NCBI GenBank assembly: GCA_002389665.1 | Contig: DGNO01000006.1 | Span: 30,488 to 94,487 of the forward strand | Source: Rhodobiaceae bacterium UBA4490 | GTDB lineage: Bacteria; Pseudomonadota; Alphaproteobacteria; Parvibaculales; Parvibaculaceae | DNA: 64,000 bases | Direction: 5' to 3' | In this document: in pieces, positions 61,313-64,000 of the stretch | How the letters are laid out: every line of letters begins with the position of its first letter | Numbering within the stretch: the first letter of the stretch is position 1 | Notes under the pieces: generated by a model | Database searches by the model: none | What the model was told of the DNA's origin: nothing | What the model saw: only the letters and a program-made list of their open reading frames with translations | Position numbers and translations under genes: made by a program

Positions 61313-62566
61313 TTAAACCGGCTCGCCCTTCAAGAGTTTCGGCACATCGCCGCTGCCGCCCGCTGCCTCGCGCATCAAAAAGCGCCGGGCCGGGCCGAGC
61401 TTGCCGACAAGCCCGAGACCCACATCGCGCAGGAGCCGGAGCGGGCCCACATCGTTAGAGAAGAGCCGGTTGAGCCCGTCCGTAACAAGCGCGAGCGAGA
61501 CCGCATCGAAACGGCGCCAGCGCTGATAGCGCTCGAGCGCGGCGAGCGAGCCGATATCGAGCCCGACCCGCGCCGTCTCCGCCGCCACTTCGATAAGCGC
61601 GGCGGCATCTTTCAGACCCCAATTGAGCCCCTGGCCGGCGAGCGGGTGCAGCACATGGGCGGCATCGCCGACAAGGGCAATGCGCTCGCTCACATAGTCA
61701 TGGGCAAGCTGCAGCCCGAGCGGATAGGACCAGCGCGGCCCGACCGGGCGGTGCGCGCCCAGATAATCGCCGAAGCGTTTGGCGCATTCGCGCGCAAAGC
61801 CGTCCTCATCCATGGCCATGATGGTTTTGGCGAGCGCCGTCTTCTCGCTCCAGACAAGCGAGGAACGGTTGCCCTGCATCGGCAAAATGGCAAAAGGACC
61901 GGAGGGCAGGAAATATTCCTGCGCCGTGCCGTCATGAGGCAGTTCATGCTCGACCGTCGTCACGATGCCCATTTGATCGTAGGACCAGCCGACGGTTTTC
62001 AGCCCCGCAAAGGCGCGCAGCCGCGAGGCGCGCCCATCGGCGGCAACGGCAAGGCGCGCACGGATCACCCGGCCGCTGGCAAGGCGCACATCGACGCCGC
62101 CTGCATCGCGCGCAAAACTTTCCGCCCCGTCGGGCGCGATCTGATGAAGCGTGTCCGGCGCGCGCTCCGCCGCCTTTTGCGCGGCGATGCGGATATGCCG
62201 GTTCTCGGCCATGGACATAAGAGGGCCGGAATCATTGTCAGCCGCATCGAAATGCAAAAAGAACGGCGCAGCGCGCCCGCCCACTTTGCCGTCCGTCACC
62301 ACGATGTCGGAAACAGGCTGAAGCTGGCTTTCAAGATGCGGCAGCACGCCGAGCTGACCGAACATGGCAAGGCTGGCAGGGGAGAGCGCGGAAACGCGCC
62401 CGTCGAATTCCGCCCGCGCCACCTCTTCCGGTGCCTGCGCATCGATGACCGCCACCTTGAACCCGGCCTGCGCGAAGCCGAGCGCCAGCGGCAGGCCGAC
62501 AAGACCGCCGCCCACGACGGCAATATCGAACAACTCGGGATTTTTAGTGCTTTGCGCTGTGCTCAT
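61313..62566 (-). CDS. UbiH/UbiF-family FAD hydroxylase (ubiquinone synthesis)
   Basis: 417 residues from ATG 62566. FAD sites: VVGGGLVGLPLALGFAQ (about 18-34), RVSALSPASLAMFGQLG, and GDAAHVLHPLAGQGLNWGLK near the C-terminal third. These identify the UbiH/UbiF/VisC/COQ6 family, which hydroxylates the ring of ubiquinone precursors with NAD(P)H. Alphaproteobacteria often use one such enzyme (UbiL-type) for several positions; the exact position cannot be inferred. Convergent with DUF971 by 16 bases; divergent from the amidase. Confidence 0.93.
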   Translation of the reverse strand: MSTAQSTKNPELFDIAVVGGGLVGLPLALGFAQAGFKVAVIDAQAPEEVARAEFDGRVSALSPASLAMFGQLGVLPHLESQLQPVSDIVVTDGKVGGRAAPFFLHFDAADNDSGPLMSMAENRHIRIAAQKAAERAPDTLHQIAPDGAESFARDAGGVDVRLASGRVIRARLAVAADGRASRLRAFAGLKTVGWSYDQMGIVTTVEHELPHDGTAQEYFLPSGPFAILPMQGNRSSLVWSEKTALAKTIMAMDEDGFARECAKRFGDYLGAHRPVGPRWSYPLGLQLAHDYVSERIALVGDAAHVLHPLAGQGLNWGLKDAAALIEVAAETARVGLDIGSLAALERYQRWRRFDAVSLALVTDGLNRLFSNDVGPLRLLRDVGLGLVGKLGPARRFLMREAAGGSGDVPKLLKGEPV

Positions 62567-62698
62567 GGCTCCAAAATCACGCGATCGGGCGCCCATGTCC
62601 AGCAAAAGCGGGGCGGGCTTCCACCGCTGCAGCCATTTGCCGCTCTCGCGCTTGCCATGGGCCGCCGATTGTAGGAGCGTTCAGAAAAAGAGGACCAT

Positions 62699-64000
62699 AT
62701 GAGCGGCACGTATCACGAAAAACCGGCGCGGGCGCTCGGCGCGGAAATCGAAAAAGGCGCGCTCGATCCGCGTGAGCTAACCGAGTATTTTCTGGCGCGG
62801 ATTAAGGCCGACCCGCTTTCCCCGCGCATTTTTACGCACGTCCTGACGACACGCGCGCGGGCCGAGGCAGCCGCTGCCGCCGAGCGGGCAAAGCGCGGCC
62901 TGCGCCGCTCGCCCCTCGACGGGGTGCCCATCACTTATAAAGACCTTTTCGACACGAAAGGCTGCGAGACCACCGCCGGATCGAAGCTCCTGAGCGGCAA
63001 CATGCCCGCGCGCGATGCCGTCCTTGTCGAAAATCTCGCCCGCGCGGGGCTCGTCACACTGGCCAAGACCACCATGACGGAGCTCGCCTTTTCCGGCCTC
63101 GGCCTTAACCCCTATTTCGGCACACCGCCCAATCCTTTCGATGAAACATGCGAGCGCGCGCCGGGCGGTTCTTCTTCGGGGGCAGGCGTCGCGCTGGCCC
63201 GCGGGCTTTGCGCCGCTTCCATCGGCACGGATACGGGCGGCTCGGTGCGCATCCCGGCAAGCTGGAACGGGCTGACGGGCTTTAAGACCACCGCCGGGCG
63301 CATCTCATTGCAAGGCACGGTGCCGCTTTCCCCGAGCCTCGATACCGCAGGCCCGCTCACCAAGGATGTCGAAGACGCCGCGCTCATCTTCGCGCTCATG
63401 GCAGGCGTCAAAACGCCCGATCTTTCCCATCCGCGCAAACGCGATACCCATGTGCTCATCGCCCGCGGCATCGGTTTTGAGGATTTGAGCCCCGGCATCG
63501 GCGAGGCGGTGGAGCACGCCCTGCGTCTTTTTTCAAAACGCGGCATCCATATCAAGGAAGCCAAGCTGCCGGTGCTGGATGAGATGAACGCCCTGACCTG
63601 GGAAGCACCGAACCTGCTCGCCGCCGAAGCCTATGCGCTTTGGGGAGAAGCGATCGAGAAAGCGCCGGAGAAAATGTTCGCGCCCGTGCTGAAACGCTTC
63701 CGCATGGGCAAGGGCCCGGACAGCGCCGCGCTCGGCGCCAAATGGAAAAGACGTGAGGAACTGCGCCGCCTCTACCTGGAAGAAACGGCAGGCTATGACG
63801 CCGTGCTCCTGCCCACCGTCTCGCTCAGCCCGCCGCCCATCGAAGGGCTGATGGAAGACGACGCCGCTTACGGCAAAGCGAATGTGAGCGCGCTGCGCAA
63901 TACGACGCTCGGCAATCAGCTCGGCCTTTCCGCCATCACGCTGCCTGTGGGCAAAGGCGCGCTCGGCCTTCCCGTCGGGCTTATGGCGATGGGCGCGCCG
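62699..64000 (+). CDS. Amidase-signature enzyme, 3' end cut by window
   Basis: 434 codons read without a stop to the window edge; AGAGG five bases before ATG 62699. Amidase-signature triad: Lys81 in ITYKDLFD, cis-Ser in PGGSSSGAGVALARG (about 158-160) and nucleophile Ser182 in GTDTGGSVRIPAS. Family members hydrolyse amides, or in GatA transfer ammonia; there is no gatB/gatC neighbour here, and the LSFSGLGLNP-like region reads as a generic amidase. C-terminus is missing; only about 20-40 residues should follow. Confidence 0.92.
   Translation, partial: MSGTYHEKPARALGAEIEKGALDPRELTEYFLARIKADPLSPRIFTHVLTTRARAEAAAAAERAKRGLRRSPLDGVPITYKDLFDTKGCETTAGSKLLSGNMPARDAVLVENLARAGLVTLAKTTMTELAFSGLGLNPYFGTPPNPFDETCERAPGGSSSGAGVALARGLCAASIGTDTGGSVRIPASWNGLTGFKTTAGRISLQGTVPLSPSLDTAGPLTKDVEDAALIFALMAGVKTPDLSHPRKRDTHVLIARGIGFEDLSPGIGEAVEHALRLFSKRGIHIKEAKLPVLDEMNALTWEAPNLLAAEAYALWGEAIEKAPEKMFAPVLKRFRMGKGPDSAALGAKWKRREELRRLYLEETAGYDAVLLPTVSLSPPPIEGLMEDDAAYGKANVSALRNTTLGNQLGLSAITLPVGKGALGLPVGLMAMGAP

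Noticed and set aside
1..64000. CRISPR array, insertion sequence, integrase or prophage
   Set aside because: No regularly spaced repeats, transposase or integrase motifs, or phage structural genes were seen in any frame.

Overview
The window is a gene-dense, high-G+C stretch of what looks like an alphaproteobacterial chromosome. Two sampled lines give 40 of 60 G/C at 9481-9540 and 30 of 60 inside the atypical lipoprotein gene at 6061-6120. The evidence for Alphaproteobacteria is neighbourhood rather than a marker gene: hemC-hemD-mitofilin-like-hemY divergent from tsaD with gpsA beyond, a DUF1674 (SdhAF4-like) gene next to htpX and rsmB, rpe-heparinase-purH, and the Trm112-DUF971 pair. A DUF1302 outer-membrane protein, an FMO-type flavoprotein, a class III CoA-transferase and several TetR/SDR units suggest a heterotroph using lipid-like or hydrocarbon-like substrates, possibly in or near Hyphomicrobiales (inference). 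I see no rRNA, CRISPR array, insertion sequence or prophage. Two tRNA genes are present.

Layout. 1-6 kb: a truncated DUF1302 gene, a TetR regulator, and a divergent two-gene unit for a secreted parallel beta-helix protein and a diheme cytochrome-like protein; this pair matches a conserved gene pair of unknown function. 6-9.4 kb: a lower-G+C lipoprotein gene, then a copper-handling group (PCuAC chaperone, Met/His-rich outer-membrane-like protein, DUF2946 protein) with a perfect FNR-type box upstream. 9.4-15.9 kb: SDRs, an FMO-like monooxygenase, MmcQ/YjbR, YghU, a TetR/SDR divergent pair with a clear promoter-operator, YciI, Tag and tRNA-Thr. 16-19 kb: a short AraC protein, a stand-alone ClpP, a PhrB-type iron-sulfur photolyase and its small DUF2256 partner. 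19-30 kb: an alpha/beta hydrolase, haem synthesis genes, tsaD, an unannotated-looking 36-residue membrane protein, a cold-shock protein, TetR, gpsA, YciI, EVE and a Rieske protein. 30-44 kb: a possible nuclease-fold protein, a creatininase-family hydrolase, a CoA-transferase, a PAS-PAS-GGDEF-EAL protein whose ribosome binding site lies in a hairpin, acs, an MBL hydrolase, a porin with a NIT-domain chemoreceptor, SNase, an extensin-like protein and SdhAF4. 43-56 kb: htpX, GNAT, rsmB, dps, rpe, heparinase, purH, Nudix, two tandem MFS permeases, a 2-hydroxyacid dehydrogenase and tRNA-Gly. 56-64 kb: ProXp-like deacylase, a Cache chemoreceptor, a CnoX-like thioredoxin, a LON-domain protein, Trm112, DUF971, a UbiH-like hydroxylase and a truncated amidase.

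How it works together. Housekeeping blocks (haem, threonylcarbamoyl-tRNA, membrane-lipid precursor, purine, quinone, protein quality control) are interleaved with small regulated modules. Each of the three divergent or near-divergent TetR units carries palindromes in its intergenic space. The best leads for something undescribed are the beta-helix/diheme pair with its TetR gene, the 36-residue membrane protein sharing a palindrome type with a nearby TetR gene, and the ribosome-binding-site hairpin in front of the cyclic-di-GMP gene.
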